DNA of 64,000 nt from assembly GCA_025353725.1 (NCBI GenBank), contig JANXOF010000044.1, positions 62,001 to 126,000 of the forward strand, written 5' to 3'. This DNA comes from Polyangiaceae bacterium (GTDB taxonomy: Bacteria > Myxococcota_A > Polyangia > Polyangiales > Polyangiaceae). The notes beneath the pieces were generated by a model. That model was not told the origin of the DNA and made no database searches. It saw only the letters and a list, made by a program, of their open reading frames with translations. Below are positions 17,399 through 26,174 of this stretch, piece after piece. Each line of letters begins with the position of its first letter. Within the stretch, counting starts at the first letter, position 1. The position numbers were made by a program, and so were the translations under genes.

Positions 17399-18945
17399 CC
17401 CTCACCCCGCTTGATGGCGTACGCGCGGACCTTCTTGTGCAGGTTCGTGCGCTCCACGCCGAGCACCACAGCCGTCCGCGAGATGTTCCACCCTGCGAGC
17501 TTCAGAGTATCGACAATGTACTTTCGCTCCTGCTGTTCACGAAACTCTCGCAAAGTCGCATACTGACCCGGCACGAGCGACACGAGCGACACGAGCGTCG
17601 CGCGGGGCTCCCCACGGCTGGCGTCAGCGGCTTGGGTATCCTCCATGTCGTCGGGTGCGCCTTCAGGCGCGGGTTCTTCTTCCTCGAACGGACTGTCATG
17701 CGGATCCTCGGGGAGGTCGGCTATCGTGACGCGGTCCCCCGAAAGAATCGCGAGGCGTTCGACGACGTTTTTGAGCTCCCGCACGTTACCCGGCCACTGC
17801 CTTGCGGTGAGTGCGTGAATCACCGCCGGATCGATAGGCTTCGGCTTCGTACCGTTGTCTTTGGCAAACTGCTGCATGAATGCAAAAGCGAGAACGGGAA
17901 TGTCTTCGACACGCTCGCGTAGACTCGGACTGCGCAGCGGGAAAACGTTGAGTCTAAAAAAGAGGTCGTCTCTAAACAATCCGTTCTCCACGGCCTTGTC
18001 GAGATCCTTGTTGGTCGCCGCAAGGACGCGCACATCCACGTGAAGCACGTGCTCGCTTCCGACGCGCGACACTTCACCCGATTGGAGAGCGCGAAGCACC
18101 TTCGCTTGCGCAACGATATCCATGTCGCCAATTTCGTCGAGAAAAAGCGTGCCACCATGCGCCTGCTCGAAAAATCCGCGACGCTTGGCTTGCGCGCCGG
18201 TAAACGCGCCTTTCTCATGCCCAAAGAGCTCGCTCTCAATGAGCTCACGGGGGATGGCCGCGCAGTTAACCTTGACGAACGCTTCCTCGCGACGCGGGCT
18301 GAGACGATGGATGGCTCGCGCGATAAGCTCTTTGCCCGTACCACTCTCGCCCGTGATGAGAACGCTTGCTTTCGTAGGAGCAACCTTGCCCAAGTCATGA
18401 AAGAGCCGCTGTATCGGCGGGCTCGTTCCGATCATCTCGTATTTGGCAAGTTGCTCGCGAGAGACCTCGGCGAGGGTGCGCTTCGCGAGGGCAGTCTCGA
18501 GCACGTTTTTCACGCTGACAAGGACGCGCTCACGCCCGAGAGGCTTTTCAAAAAAATCGCTCGCGCCAAGCTTGATGGCGTGAACAGCGTCGTTCACGGT
18601 CGCATGTCCGCTAATGACGATAACGGGCATGTCTCGCGTCGCCTCCTCGTGGCGAATGCGCTCGAGCGCCTCGAGCCCACTCATTTGTGGCAGCTTCACG
18701 TCGAGGATCGCCATGTCGACGGGCGTGTTCGGACTCGCGAGAATCCGAAGCGCCTCTTCTCCCGTCTCCGCGCCGATAACTTGGTAGCCTTCACCCTCAA
18801 GGACGAGCTGCAGGGTTCGTCGGATATTTTTCTCGTCATCGACCACGAGGATGGTCTTCGCGGTGGGCGACGCTGGCGAGACCTGTGACGCTTGTGACGC
18901 CTGCAACGCGTCGATGGCGCTGTTTTGCGAGCTCCCAAGACTCAT
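17395..18945 (-). CDS. NtrC-family sigma-54-dependent response regulator
   Basis: The 516-residue product has a receiver domain (residues 30-145; acidic VVDDE, phospho-acceptor Asp82 in LDVKLPQ, Lys134 in FEKP), an AAA+ domain (about 168-400; Walker A GESGTGKE, GAFTGA at 246-251 for sigma-54 contact, LFLDEIGDMD Walker B) and a C-terminal Fis-type helix-turn-helix (KYIVDTLKLAGWNISRTAVV). It is NtrX/AtoC-like and would activate sigma-54 promoters when phosphorylated. No histidine kinase is adjacent. Linkers contain in-frame microsatellites (QASQASQ and LVSLVSLV). Next on the strand is bamD, nine bases upstream in the window. Confidence 0.93.
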   Translation of the reverse strand: MSLGSSQNSAIDALQASQASQVSPASPTAKTILVVDDEKNIRRTLQLVLEGEGYQVIGAETGEEALRILASPNTPVDMAILDVKLPQMSGLEALERIRHEEATRDMPVIVISGHATVNDAVHAIKLGASDFFEKPLGRERVLVSVKNVLETALAKRTLAEVSREQLAKYEMIGTSPPIQRLFHDLGKVAPTKASVLITGESGTGKELIARAIHRLSPRREEAFVKVNCAAIPRELIESELFGHEKGAFTGAQAKRRGFFEQAHGGTLFLDEIGDMDIVAQAKVLRALQSGEVSRVGSEHVLHVDVRVLAATNKDLDKAVENGLFRDDLFFRLNVFPLRSPSLRERVEDIPVLAFAFMQQFAKDNGTKPKPIDPAVIHALTARQWPGNVRELKNVVERLAILSGDRVTIADLPEDPHDSPFEEEEPAPEGAPDDMEDTQAADASRGEPRATLVSLVSLVPGQYATLREFREQQERKYIVDTLKLAGWNISRTAVVLGVERTNLHKKVRAYAIKRGEG

Positions 18946-18953
18946 CGAAAAAC

Positions 18954-19913
18954 TTAGACTCCGCGGTCTTTCATGTGGGCCAAGTAGTTGTTCGCCTGCA
19001 CGACCAAGGGGCTTCGCGGATAGTCCTTCAGCAGAGCCGCAAACACCTCGCGCGCGTCACTGAACTTGTGCATCTTGAGGTAGACTTCACCGAGCAGGAG
19101 AAGCGCCTCGGCTTCGAGCCCGTGGTCAATCGTCGCGGTCACGGTAGCGGTCACGGTCGCGAGAGCGGGCGCGAGAGCGGGCGATTCGGCGTCGCGTGGC
19201 TCTTTAGGCACTGGCCCACCCGCGAATGTTCGCATGGCAAACTGCACGCGGAGGACAGCCGCCTCGAAGTTTTCGCGGTCAAGGTAGAACCGAGCGACGT
19301 AAATTTCGTGCCGCATGAGCCGAGCGGTAGCGTCTTCGAGAAGGCGCTTAATTTTTGAAGCCTGCTTCGCGTTCGGATAGTCATGGACGTAGCTTTTGAG
19401 TTCTTTGAACGCGTCGATGATCACGGCTTGGTCTCGTTCGTCCGCGCTGGGGAGTAGGAACGATTCGGAAATCTCCGCGTGCTGAGCCTCGGCAATTTTT
19501 GACCGAGCGTAAGCGACCTCATCAGCATCCGACCTGTGGTCGTGAACGAACTGACGGTAACCGCGAATGGCTTCGGCGAACTTCTCTTGCTCGAAGTCAG
19601 CATCCGCAATCCGCAATTCGGCGAGACGCGCATACTTTGAATAGCTGTACTTCCGCTTGACTTCGCGAAAGAGCGCCTGAGTCTCAATCCAATTGTGCGC
19701 GTCAAATTCGACGAGCGCGTCGTCGTAGGCGCGCTTTGCGTCGGCCGAGTAGCTGAGAACGGTCTTTGACTCATTCCGCTCGCAGCCCGACGTCGACACG
19801 ACGAAGGCACCTCCGACGACGACGGGGATCAAAAGCTGACCCAACCACAAACATGCCGCAGCTCGCGAACGTGCGGTCACAAGCGAACACGAGCGAAGGC
19901 GTAACCAAGGCAT
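18954..19913 (-). CDS. bamD: Outer-membrane assembly lipoprotein BamD-like
   Basis: The ATG at 19913 gives a 319-residue precursor with a long signal region ending STSGC (lipobox Cys near residue 43). The mature protein consists of TPR-like helical pairs: SADAKRAYDDALVEFDAHNW, YARLAELRIADADFEQEKFA, EVAYARSKIAEAQHAE, ending PRSPLVVQANNYL, as in BamD/YfiO, which helps insert beta-barrels in the outer membrane. A short insertion (ALAPALATVTATVTATIDHG) comes from an in-frame repeat and is not family-like. Its stop lies nine bases before the sigma-54 regulator start on the same strand. Confidence 0.85.
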   Translation of the reverse strand: MPWLRLRSCSLVTARSRAAACLWLGQLLIPVVVGGAFVVSTSGCERNESKTVLSYSADAKRAYDDALVEFDAHNWIETQALFREVKRKYSYSKYARLAELRIADADFEQEKFAEAIRGYRQFVHDHRSDADEVAYARSKIAEAQHAEISESFLLPSADERDQAVIIDAFKELKSYVHDYPNAKQASKIKRLLEDATARLMRHEIYVARFYLDRENFEAAVLRVQFAMRTFAGGPVPKEPRDAESPALAPALATVTATVTATIDHGLEAEALLLLGEVYLKMHKFSDAREVFAALLKDYPRSPLVVQANNYLAHMKDRGV

Positions 19914-19941
19914 CACAACCCCGTCTACACTACTTCACGGT

Positions 19942-20349
19942 TCATTTGTCTGCTCGCCAGCGGACGATGCGAAATGCAGGCGGTTCGCCGTCGGCCCTCG
20001 CCTGACGGTACGCCGTTCGTACAAGAAGCCTGATTTGAGACGCCAGATCCCCCAGCGCGAGCGCTTCTGACGCGGCGCGCTCAGGACCTGCGACCGGGAG
20101 AGCGGCCGGCAGGGCAGCGTGCGGGAGGGCAGCGGCCGGCACGGCAGCATGCGGGAGGGGGACAGAGCGGGAGACGGAGACGGAGACGGAGACGTCGACA
20201 TCGCCCGCCTCGGATACGATGACACGCGCGTCGAAGACCTCGATCGGCCGCGAAGCCGTGCCTCGATAGGACCATGGCGGGGGGCCCTCGCGCGGGCGCT
20301 CGAGCTCGATTCGGACACCGCTCTCGGGACGTGCGCCATGGATACTCAC
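19942..20349 (-). CDS. Hypothetical protein upstream of bamD
   Basis: A GTG at 20349 (VSIHGARPESGVRIELERPR), preceded by AAAGG, gives 135 residues and avoids overlap with greA. An earlier start would overlap it. The middle holds a short microsatellite-coded stretch (DVDVSVSVSVSRS and a PHAA/PAAL-like run); the C-terminus (LALGDLASQIRLLVRTAYRQ) is helical and conserved in style. No family is recognised. It sits 28 bases upstream of bamD and probably shares its transcript, hinting at an envelope role. Confidence 0.55.
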   Translation of the reverse strand: MSIHGARPESGVRIELERPREGPPPWSYRGTASRPIEVFDARVIVSEAGDVDVSVSVSVSRSVPLPHAAVPAAALPHAALPAALPVAGPERAASEALALGDLASQIRLLVRTAYRQARADGEPPAFRIVRWRADK

Positions 20350-20427
20350 ACGCCTTTGCCTACCACAGGTGGACGATCGAGAGAATGGCTCGCCTTCTTC
20401 GAGCGTCGAGGTTAGAGACCGAGGGCT

Positions 20428-20907
20428 ATGGTGGAGAAAAACCCGATCACCCCGGAAGGGGCGCAAAAGCTCCGTGACGAGCTTCATCACCGCAAGACGA
20501 CCGAGCGCCACTTGGTCTCAAAGATGATTGGCGAGGCTCGTGCTCATGGCGACCTCAAAGAGAACGCGGAGTACCACGCGGCGCGCGAGCGCGGCGGATT
20601 CAACGAGGGCCGCATCAAGGAGCTCGAAGACAAGCTCGGACGCGCCGAGGTGATCGACCCTGCGAAGCTCGAAGGAACGTCGAAGGTCGCTTTCGGCGCG
20701 ACGGTAAAGCTTATGAACACGGATTCGGAAGAGGAGGTCAGCTACCGACTCGTCGGCGCCGACGAATGCGATATCAACGCTGGGTCGATCAGCATCACGA
20801 GCCCGCTTGCGCGCTCGCTCCTCGGCAAGGAGGTCGGCGACGAAGCGAAAACCCGGACGCCCGCGGGCGAGCGTGTTTTCGAAATTCTCGAGGTTAAGTA
20901 TAAGTAG
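20428..20907 (+). CDS. greA: Transcription elongation factor GreA
   Basis: GreA binds the RNA polymerase secondary channel and stimulates cleavage of backtracked RNA. The 159-residue product has the family's N-terminal coiled coil ([20 protein letters not shown], then [20 protein letters not shown] with the tip acidic pair DLKENAEY) and a C-terminal FKBP-like domain ([36 protein letters not shown]). Length and domain order are normal. It is divergent from the bamD-upstream gene. Confidence 0.95.
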   Translation: MVEKNPITPEGAQKLRDELHHRKTTERHLVSKMIGEARAHGDLKENAEYHAARERGGFNEGRIKELEDKLGRAEVIDPAKLEGTSKVAFGATVKLMNTDSEEEVSYRLVGADECDINAGSISITSPLARSLLGKEVGDEAKTRTPAGERVFEILEVKYK

Positions 20908-20985
20908 GCGCGCAAGCATCGGCTCGTGAAAAACTCGCGGCCGAGTCTTTGTGGAGTGACGTGCGATTGGGTGCGGGGAGTGCTC

Positions 20986-23900
20986 GTGACTTGCTCCAAG
21001 CACGTCATGCACGAGAAAGCGTGCTCGCTTGCGTTCGACGTAGGCGGCGTTCTTGCGACGTGGATAGCCCTCGTAGCGCTTGAGAACGTGGTTGTCGCAT
21101 TTCTGTTCGACGAACAATTCGTGGGCTCGTGGGAGACAGCCCACGCCCGACACTATGCGGCTCCGATAGCCTTCGCCCTGTTGCTTCCGGTCGCGGTACT
21201 CGCGGTCGCCGTAGCGAGGCTTATGGCCGCAAGGCGCACGCGCCTCCTCGGCACGACGAGCGCGCTTTTAGGCGCGTGGCTTGCTGTCGGTGTTTCCGGT
21301 GGTCGACACATGGAGAGCCTTTTTCTGCGGGCGCCGTTCGTCGCAGTCGTGAGTGCCATCTCAGCCGGCTTGGCGGTCGTCGCCACGCGAGCGGCCCGTT
21401 CTTGGGTGCGCACGCCGGTCCGGCTGGCCGCGGTCGGCGCAGTCACGGCGTCGCTCGCGTGGGCCGCCGACGCGACGGTCCTACCTAGGCTTTACCCAGC
21501 GTTTCACGCGGCACTGCTTGTCCTTGCGCTCGCGGGGTGGTCGTCGCTCTCTTTGATCCTTCGACCAGTTCGCGCGGCCCGTGCCGTCGCGGTGTTGGGG
21601 CTATTGATAGCGGCTTTCTCCGCCTTGTGGGCACCCCACGCAGCGCGCGCGCTCGCGTTCGACGACAACCTACGGCGCGTCCTGCTCGAGCACGCGCCGC
21701 TCTTGGGCCGTGCCGTCCTCGCGGCCTCGTATCTTGCGCCCCCGTTACCGCTCGACGACGAGGAATCTCGGGGCGATAACCGAGCGACAGAGGCTTCGGC
21801 GCGCCCAACGCCTGCCGCGCGAACGCTCGACTGGACAGGTCACGACATCGTCCTCATTACGGTCGACGCTCTCCGTGCCGATCACGTGTCATCGTACGGT
21901 TACAAGCGTGCAACGACTCCGAATATCGACAGGCTTGCGGGCTTGGGTACGCGGTTCGAACATGCCTATTGCCCGACGCCGCATACGTCGTATTCGGTAG
22001 CGTCAATGATGACAGGAAAGTACATGCGTCCGCTCCTTAGAATGGGCGCGACGGACGCGGCGGAGACGTGGGCCGACAATCTTCGGCGCTACGACTACAA
22101 GACCGCTGCCTTTTATCCGCCCGCCGTATTTTTCATTGATGAACATCGCTTTCGGCATATGCAAGCGAACGGTTTAGGCTTCGAGTATCGAAAAGAGGAG
22201 TTTGCATCGCCCGAGCTTCGAGCGGCGCAAGTCGCGGAGTACGTGGCCAATGCGCCCGTCGACAAGCCTCTTTTCTTGTGGGTTCACCTCTTCGAACCCC
22301 ACGAGCCGTACGAAAAGCATCCCGCACACGACTTTGGCGGTGATGAGAGCATCGACGCCTACGATTCCGAAATCGCGACGGCGGACGACGTGATCGGCGA
22401 GATCGCCGCCGCCGTTGAGAAGCGCCAGCCGGGAGCTGTCTTTCTTCTGAGCGCCGATCATGGGGAAGAATTCGGCGATCACGGAGGCCGGTATCACGGC
22501 ACCACCGTCTACGAAGAACAGGTGAGGGTGCCCCTCATCATCGTGGGTCCTGGCGTCCCTTCCGGTGTCGTTGACGTGCCAGTCCAGACCATCGATTTGC
22601 TCCCAACGACGCTGAAGGCGCTGGCGATCCCGCAGTCTGCGCGCGTACGCGGGCGCGACCTGGGTTCCTTGATCACGAGGAACGTTGAGTCCTCGGAGCA
22701 GGGCCTCGCCTTTGCTGAAAGCGACGACTACACGCTCGTCGCGCGCGGGGCCGACCGACTCGTCTGCGTCCGAAAGATTGGCTCATGCACGCTGTTCGAT
22801 GTCAGCCGCGATCCCCATGAAGCGCGGCCCATTCTCGACAAGCCTGCGCGCGTGCAAGAGTTGCGGAGACTCACCGCAGGCGTCGAGCGCGAAAACGGAA
22901 CTCTAGAGGCACGTGAATGGCCCGAAGCGCTTCGTCGCGGGTCGCAAGGAGACATTGAAGCGGCGGAAGGCGTCGCGGCGCTCCTTGACGATGCTCGTGT
23001 AGACATCCGCCGCGAAGCCGCGCGATGCGCCTTTCGCTTGCGAGCGAACGCGATAGTCGCTCAGCTTAAGAGGGCACGGGACAGAGACGAAGACCAGGAC
23101 GTGAAGCGCTGGAGCGGGCTTGCGCTCCTCCGACTAGGCCTAAGCGAGCATGCTCTCGACGCGGCCGACTTGCTCCGTAACGACAACGTAACCTTTCGGC
23201 GAGCGGCAGCGTTGGCGCTCGCAGAACGCGGAGACGCTCGCGGGGAGGGGGAGCTCGTCGCGCGATGGGAGGCCGCGTTTCTTCCGGGCGCGCGTGATCC
23301 CGGCGAACTCGACGAAGCGCGCGAACTTCTCGACGCGTTCGCAAAGATCCGTGCGAAAACAGCCGCTCCCGCGCTCATTAAAGCGCTCGACGACGTCCGG
23401 CTTCGTACCCTCGTCGCGGTGGCTTTGGCGGAAATCGGCGACGCACGCGCGAGCGCGCCGCTACTCTTCACACTCGCACAAGAGCGCCGATTTGACGCGC
23501 GCATTCAGGAGGCCCGTGCGCTCTCACGACTAGGCGTCCGCGAATCACTTTTGCCGTCTCTTCGACACTTCGCAGGCGTACCCGAGCCCATGCTCGAGGG
23601 AGTGGCTTTGGCCTACGACCTTGGGTTGCTGGTTCCCGCACGGGGCGGTTGGAGCGTTCGTGCGGACGCGGCAGAAGAAAAGGGCGCGGGCAGTGCCGCG
23701 GTAGCCGGGCACACGGTCGAAGTGAACATTGAGGGAACCGGGCCGGCAAGGTTGCTTGCGCTCGCGCGCACCACAGAGATGCTGCGGGAGGCAGGAGCTT
23801 CTGATCCAGCGTTGTCAGTGCCGTTCCTTGTCGACGGGCGCCTCGTGAATGCAGTGCGGCGGGGCGACGTGTGGCTCGCCGAAGTTTCGGAAGTCGGGCC

Positions 23901-24021
23901 ACGCGCGCGCGTGGAGCTCGTGGGTGACGCCATCCTCAAATTCAAAGCCTTGTGGATCGTCCGAAGAGCCAACGAGACCTCGCTTTCCGCGGCCGACGGA
24001 GGGCCACCGGTTCGCCCTTGA
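20986..24021 (+). CDS. Large membrane sulfatase/phosphotransferase-like protein with HEAT-like repeats
   Basis: The start is set at GTG 20986 because GGGGAG lies five bases upstream; GTG 20926 and ATG 21007 are alternatives. The 1,011-residue product has about six hydrophobic helices (residues 12-230), a periplasmic alkaline-phosphatase-superfamily domain (DIVLITVDALRADHVSSYGY, TTPNIDRLA, LLSADHGEEFGDHGG) and a C-terminal third of HEAT-like pairs (IRREAARCAFRLRA, RRAAALALAERGDARG, LRTLVAVALAEIGDAR). The expected sulfatase C-x-P-x-R is replaced by CPTPHTSYSVASMMTG, so formylglycine activation is doubtful. It may instead be a phosphoryl-group transferase or hydrolase. The N-terminal topology resembles LtaS/phosphoethanolamine-transferase enzymes. 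Confidence 0.8.
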   Translation: MTCSKHVMHEKACSLAFDVGGVLATWIALVALENVVVAFLFDEQFVGSWETAHARHYAAPIAFALLLPVAVLAVAVARLMAARRTRLLGTTSALLGAWLAVGVSGGRHMESLFLRAPFVAVVSAISAGLAVVATRAARSWVRTPVRLAAVGAVTASLAWAADATVLPRLYPAFHAALLVLALAGWSSLSLILRPVRAARAVAVLGLLIAAFSALWAPHAARALAFDDNLRRVLLEHAPLLGRAVLAASYLAPPLPLDDEESRGDNRATEASARPTPAARTLDWTGHDIVLITVDALRADHVSSYGYKRATTPNIDRLAGLGTRFEHAYCPTPHTSYSVASMMTGKYMRPLLRMGATDAAETWADNLRRYDYKTAAFYPPAVFFIDEHRFRHMQANGLGFEYRKEEFASPELRAAQVAEYVANAPVDKPLFLWVHLFEPHEPYEKHPAHDFGGDESIDAYDSEIATADDVIGEIAAAVEKRQPGAVFLLSADHGEEFGDHGGRYHGTTVYEEQVRVPLIIVGPGVPSGVVDVPVQTIDLLPTTLKALAIPQSARVRGRDLGSLITRNVESSEQGLAFAESDDYTLVARGADRLVCVRKIGSCTLFDVSRDPHEARPILDKPARVQELRRLTAGVERENGTLEAREWPEALRRGSQGDIEAAEGVAALLDDARVDIRREAARCAFRLRANAIVAQLKRARDRDEDQDVKRWSGLALLRLGLSEHALDAADLLRNDNVTFRRAAALALAERGDARGEGELVARWEAAFLPGARDPGELDEARELLDAFAKIRAKTAAPALIKALDDVRLRTLVAVALAEIGDARASAPLLFTLAQERRFDARIQEARALSRLGVRESLLPSLRHFAGVPEPMLEGVALAYDLGLLVPARGGWSVRADAAEEKGAGSAAVAGHTVEVNIEGTGPARLLALARTTEMLREAGASDPALSVPFLVDGRLVNAVRRGDVWLAEVSEVGPRARVELVGDAILKFKALWIVRRANETSLSAADGGPPVRP

Positions 24022-24164
24022 CGCTAAATCTTTCATCGGCAGACGACATCGTGCGGATCCCGAGCGGCACGTTACCTGCCACAACGCGTAGGTCGCGGCC
24101 GGACACTCGACACCAGCATGTCTCTTCTTGTCTCTACACTGGCACGGGTTCACGGGGTCAGAAG

Positions 24165-24545
24165 TCACGCCAGCTTCAGAGGAGCGATGTTCGCAAGGAG
24201 CATGAAGACCTTATCGGTGGTGAGAAGTCCGGCCTCCGAGTCAAGCGCGCATTGGGCGACATGCGCGTCAGGCGTCGAAAGCGCGAGTCCTTTCAGAGCG
24301 GCGAGCGAACGAAGTTCGCCCACGCGAACCCAGTGTTCGAAGGGGCACGTGTGCAGGGGGAGCGAACGAAGAAACGACATGAGCGCAGCGCGCTCGCTTT
24401 TCTTGATTGGCGCGCTCAGTAGCTCGGCCGCCACTACGGGCGGAAGGACCAACGCGCCCAATTCGAGCGCTTGCTCGATCCGCGCCTCCGCTTGACCCGT
24501 GCGGAAATAGTCAATCCACACGCACGTATCGACGACTAAAATCAA
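24165..24545 (-). CDS. vapC: PIN-domain toxin VapC
   Basis: The 126-residue PIN ribonuclease begins with TTG at 24545, inside the vapB stop (TTGA overlap). The acidic active-site residues are visible: Asp6 in ILVVDTCVWIDYF, Glu41 in VVAAELL, Asp near 92-93 in TPDAHVAQCA and Asp in LLTTDKVF. VapC toxins cleave tRNA or rRNA and are held inactive by VapB. Length and motif order are normal. It is the second gene of the module, as is usual. Confidence 0.9.
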   Translation of the reverse strand: MILVVDTCVWIDYFRTGQAEARIEQALELGALVLPPVVAAELLSAPIKKSERAALMSFLRSLPLHTCPFEHWVRVGELRSLAALKGLALSTPDAHVAQCALDSEAGLLTTDKVFMLLANIAPLKLA

Positions 24546-24748
24546 AGGCGTGCACGTGATTGGCCGATGTCTATTTCTAAGTGCAGGCGGCCCTTGAGCT
24601 TTTGCGCTTTGCTAAGTGCCGCTGTTCGGCGAACGAGCTCGAGGCCGATAGCAATCGTTTCCGTAATCCCTTTACCGGTTACGGAACAGGCCTCGTCGAG
24701 GAGTGCACTTGGAAGATTGGTGGTGACCCGGTGGATCTCCTTGTCCAT
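24542..24748 (-). CDS. vapB: VapB-type antitoxin
   Basis: From ATG 24748 the 68-residue product reads MDKEIHRVTTNLPSALLDEA, then GKGITETIAIGLELVRRTAA: a ribbon-helix-helix N-terminus and a helical, basic toxin-binding tail. It precedes vapC and overlaps it by four bases. Upstream at 24754-24763 is an inverted repeat GATA-TG-TATC that may be its operator; VapB proteins usually repress their own promoter. The longer frame upstream is not coding. Confidence 0.85.
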   Translation of the reverse strand: MDKEIHRVTTNLPSALLDEACSVTGKGITETIAIGLELVRRTAALSKAQKLKGRLHLEIDIGQSRARL

Positions 24749-24753
24749 ACGCT

Positions 24754-24763
24754 GATATGTATC
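24754..24763. promoter_or_regulatory. Candidate vapBC operator
   Basis: GATATGTATC, an inverted repeat (GATA/TATC, two-base spacer), lies five bases before vapB in an AT-rich patch unusual for the region. Autoregulation is typical of the family, but this site is only a candidate. Confidence 0.35.
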
Positions 24764-24950
24764 ACTAACTGCATAGGAGTGCAACGCAGAGGCGCTTTGC
24801 CTTCGCCGCGCCGCTGGCGTCGCGGGCTGGCTGACCAGCCGCGCGCAAGACCCTTCGTGTAAGTCTAGGATCCAGGGGAGAAGCCGCTGGGCTCTCGACA
24901 CGCCATCCCATGGCCGAGTAGAGTCCGCGATTGAGAGTGTAGGTGCAGCC

Positions 24951-26174
24951 GTGAGCGACGAGAAGACAAGCGAGAACGACGCAAAGACCGAGGTAAAGCT
25001 CGACCCGCCCCACGAGTCTGCCGTCGACAGCGCGAGTCCTGAGGCGATAGCCCGCCGTGTCGCGGCGTTGGGTGAGGAGGACCCGCTTGAGGTCCAAGCG
25101 CGTGAAGAGGAGCGCAAACTCGCGGAACGGCGCCAGGCGGGGAAGCGAAAGCTCAAAAAGAGCGGTCTCGAGATTGCGGCCTCAAAGCGCGTTTCGAAAA
25201 TCGGCACGCGCGCAGAACCAGCGCGCCGCGTTGCAGTCGCGGCCGACGCCGACCCGCTGATCGAGAAGACTGAAAAGCTCAGCGAATGGGCAAAGAAAAA
25301 CCAAAAGTCCGTCCAGATCATCGGAGCGCTTCTCGCGGCCGCGCTGCTCGGGGTTGCCGGCTTCCTCTACGTCGAGCACAAAAACGAGACCGCGGCCTCG
25401 ACGCTTCTCACGAAGGCCGTCGAAGACGAGCGAGCACGAATCGGTGAGCCAGCCAAAGAGGACTCCGACACGGGCGCGCCTGCTGACCCAGCGCTTTCGT
25501 TCAAGACGTTCGACGATCGCCGCGAGTCGGCGCTAAAAAAGTACCGCGAGATCCAGACTCGCTTTCCGAAGACCGGCGCCGCGATCCTCGCGCGGCTCGC
25601 GGAGGGCTCGCTGCTCCTCGACAAGCGCGAACCCGACGCGGCAAGCGCTGCGTTCGCCGAAGTAAAAGCGTCACCGCTTGCGATGGCCGATCAAGAGGTA
25701 AAAGGGCGGGCGATCGAGGGAACGGGCTTCGCGTTCGAACTGAAAGCGCAGGCGAACGCGGCGGATGCGTCGAAGCTGCTTGATGACGCTCTCAAGACCT
25801 ACAAAGAACTCGAAAATACGGTCGACAGTCGCGGTTTCAAAGAGCTCGCGATGTACCACCAGGCTCGCGTTCTCCAGACGAAGGGAGACAAGGACAAGGC
25901 GAAAGAGCTGCTTGTCAGCCTCAAAGAGCGATTGTCCAAACCCGAAGAGCCTGGGTCATCGAACGTGCCGCAGGGTCCGTCCTTCCCGTACCTCCGAGAG
26001 GTAGCGATGGATCGCCTCCGCGAAATCGACCCCGCGGCGGCTCCGAAAATGCCTCCGCCTTCCGCCGGAGGTGGAGCCGGCGGCAGTTCACAAATGTCAC
26101 CCGCGCAGATCCGTAAAATGATCGAAGACGCACAGAAGAAGCAAAAAAGCGGCGCGGACCCGCACGGTCAGTGA
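24951..26174 (+). CDS. YfgM-like membrane-anchored TPR protein
   Basis: GTG start with AGGTG nearby. The 407-residue product has an acidic, disordered N-terminus, one transmembrane helix (IIGALLAAALLGVAGFLYV, about residues 122-140) and a periplasmic TPR-like region (KTFDDRRESALKKYREIQTR, GAAILARLAEGSLLLDKREP, FKELAMYHQARVLQTKGDKD). This matches the plan of YfgM/AncA, a periplasmic chaperone-like partner of the Sec translocon. The gene overlaps the next by GTGA, and the next is BamB-like, just as yfgM and bamB are neighbours in enterobacteria. The C-terminal 60 residues are Pro/Gly/Ser-rich and unlike YfgM. Confidence 0.75.
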   Translation: MSDEKTSENDAKTEVKLDPPHESAVDSASPEAIARRVAALGEEDPLEVQAREEERKLAERRQAGKRKLKKSGLEIAASKRVSKIGTRAEPARRVAVAADADPLIEKTEKLSEWAKKNQKSVQIIGALLAAALLGVAGFLYVEHKNETAASTLLTKAVEDERARIGEPAKEDSDTGAPADPALSFKTFDDRRESALKKYREIQTRFPKTGAAILARLAEGSLLLDKREPDAASAAFAEVKASPLAMADQEVKGRAIEGTGFAFELKAQANAADASKLLDDALKTYKELENTVDSRGFKELAMYHQARVLQTKGDKDKAKELLVSLKERLSKPEEPGSSNVPQGPSFPYLREVAMDRLREIDPAAAPKMPPPSAGGGAGGSSQMSPAQIRKMIEDAQKKQKSGADPHGQ

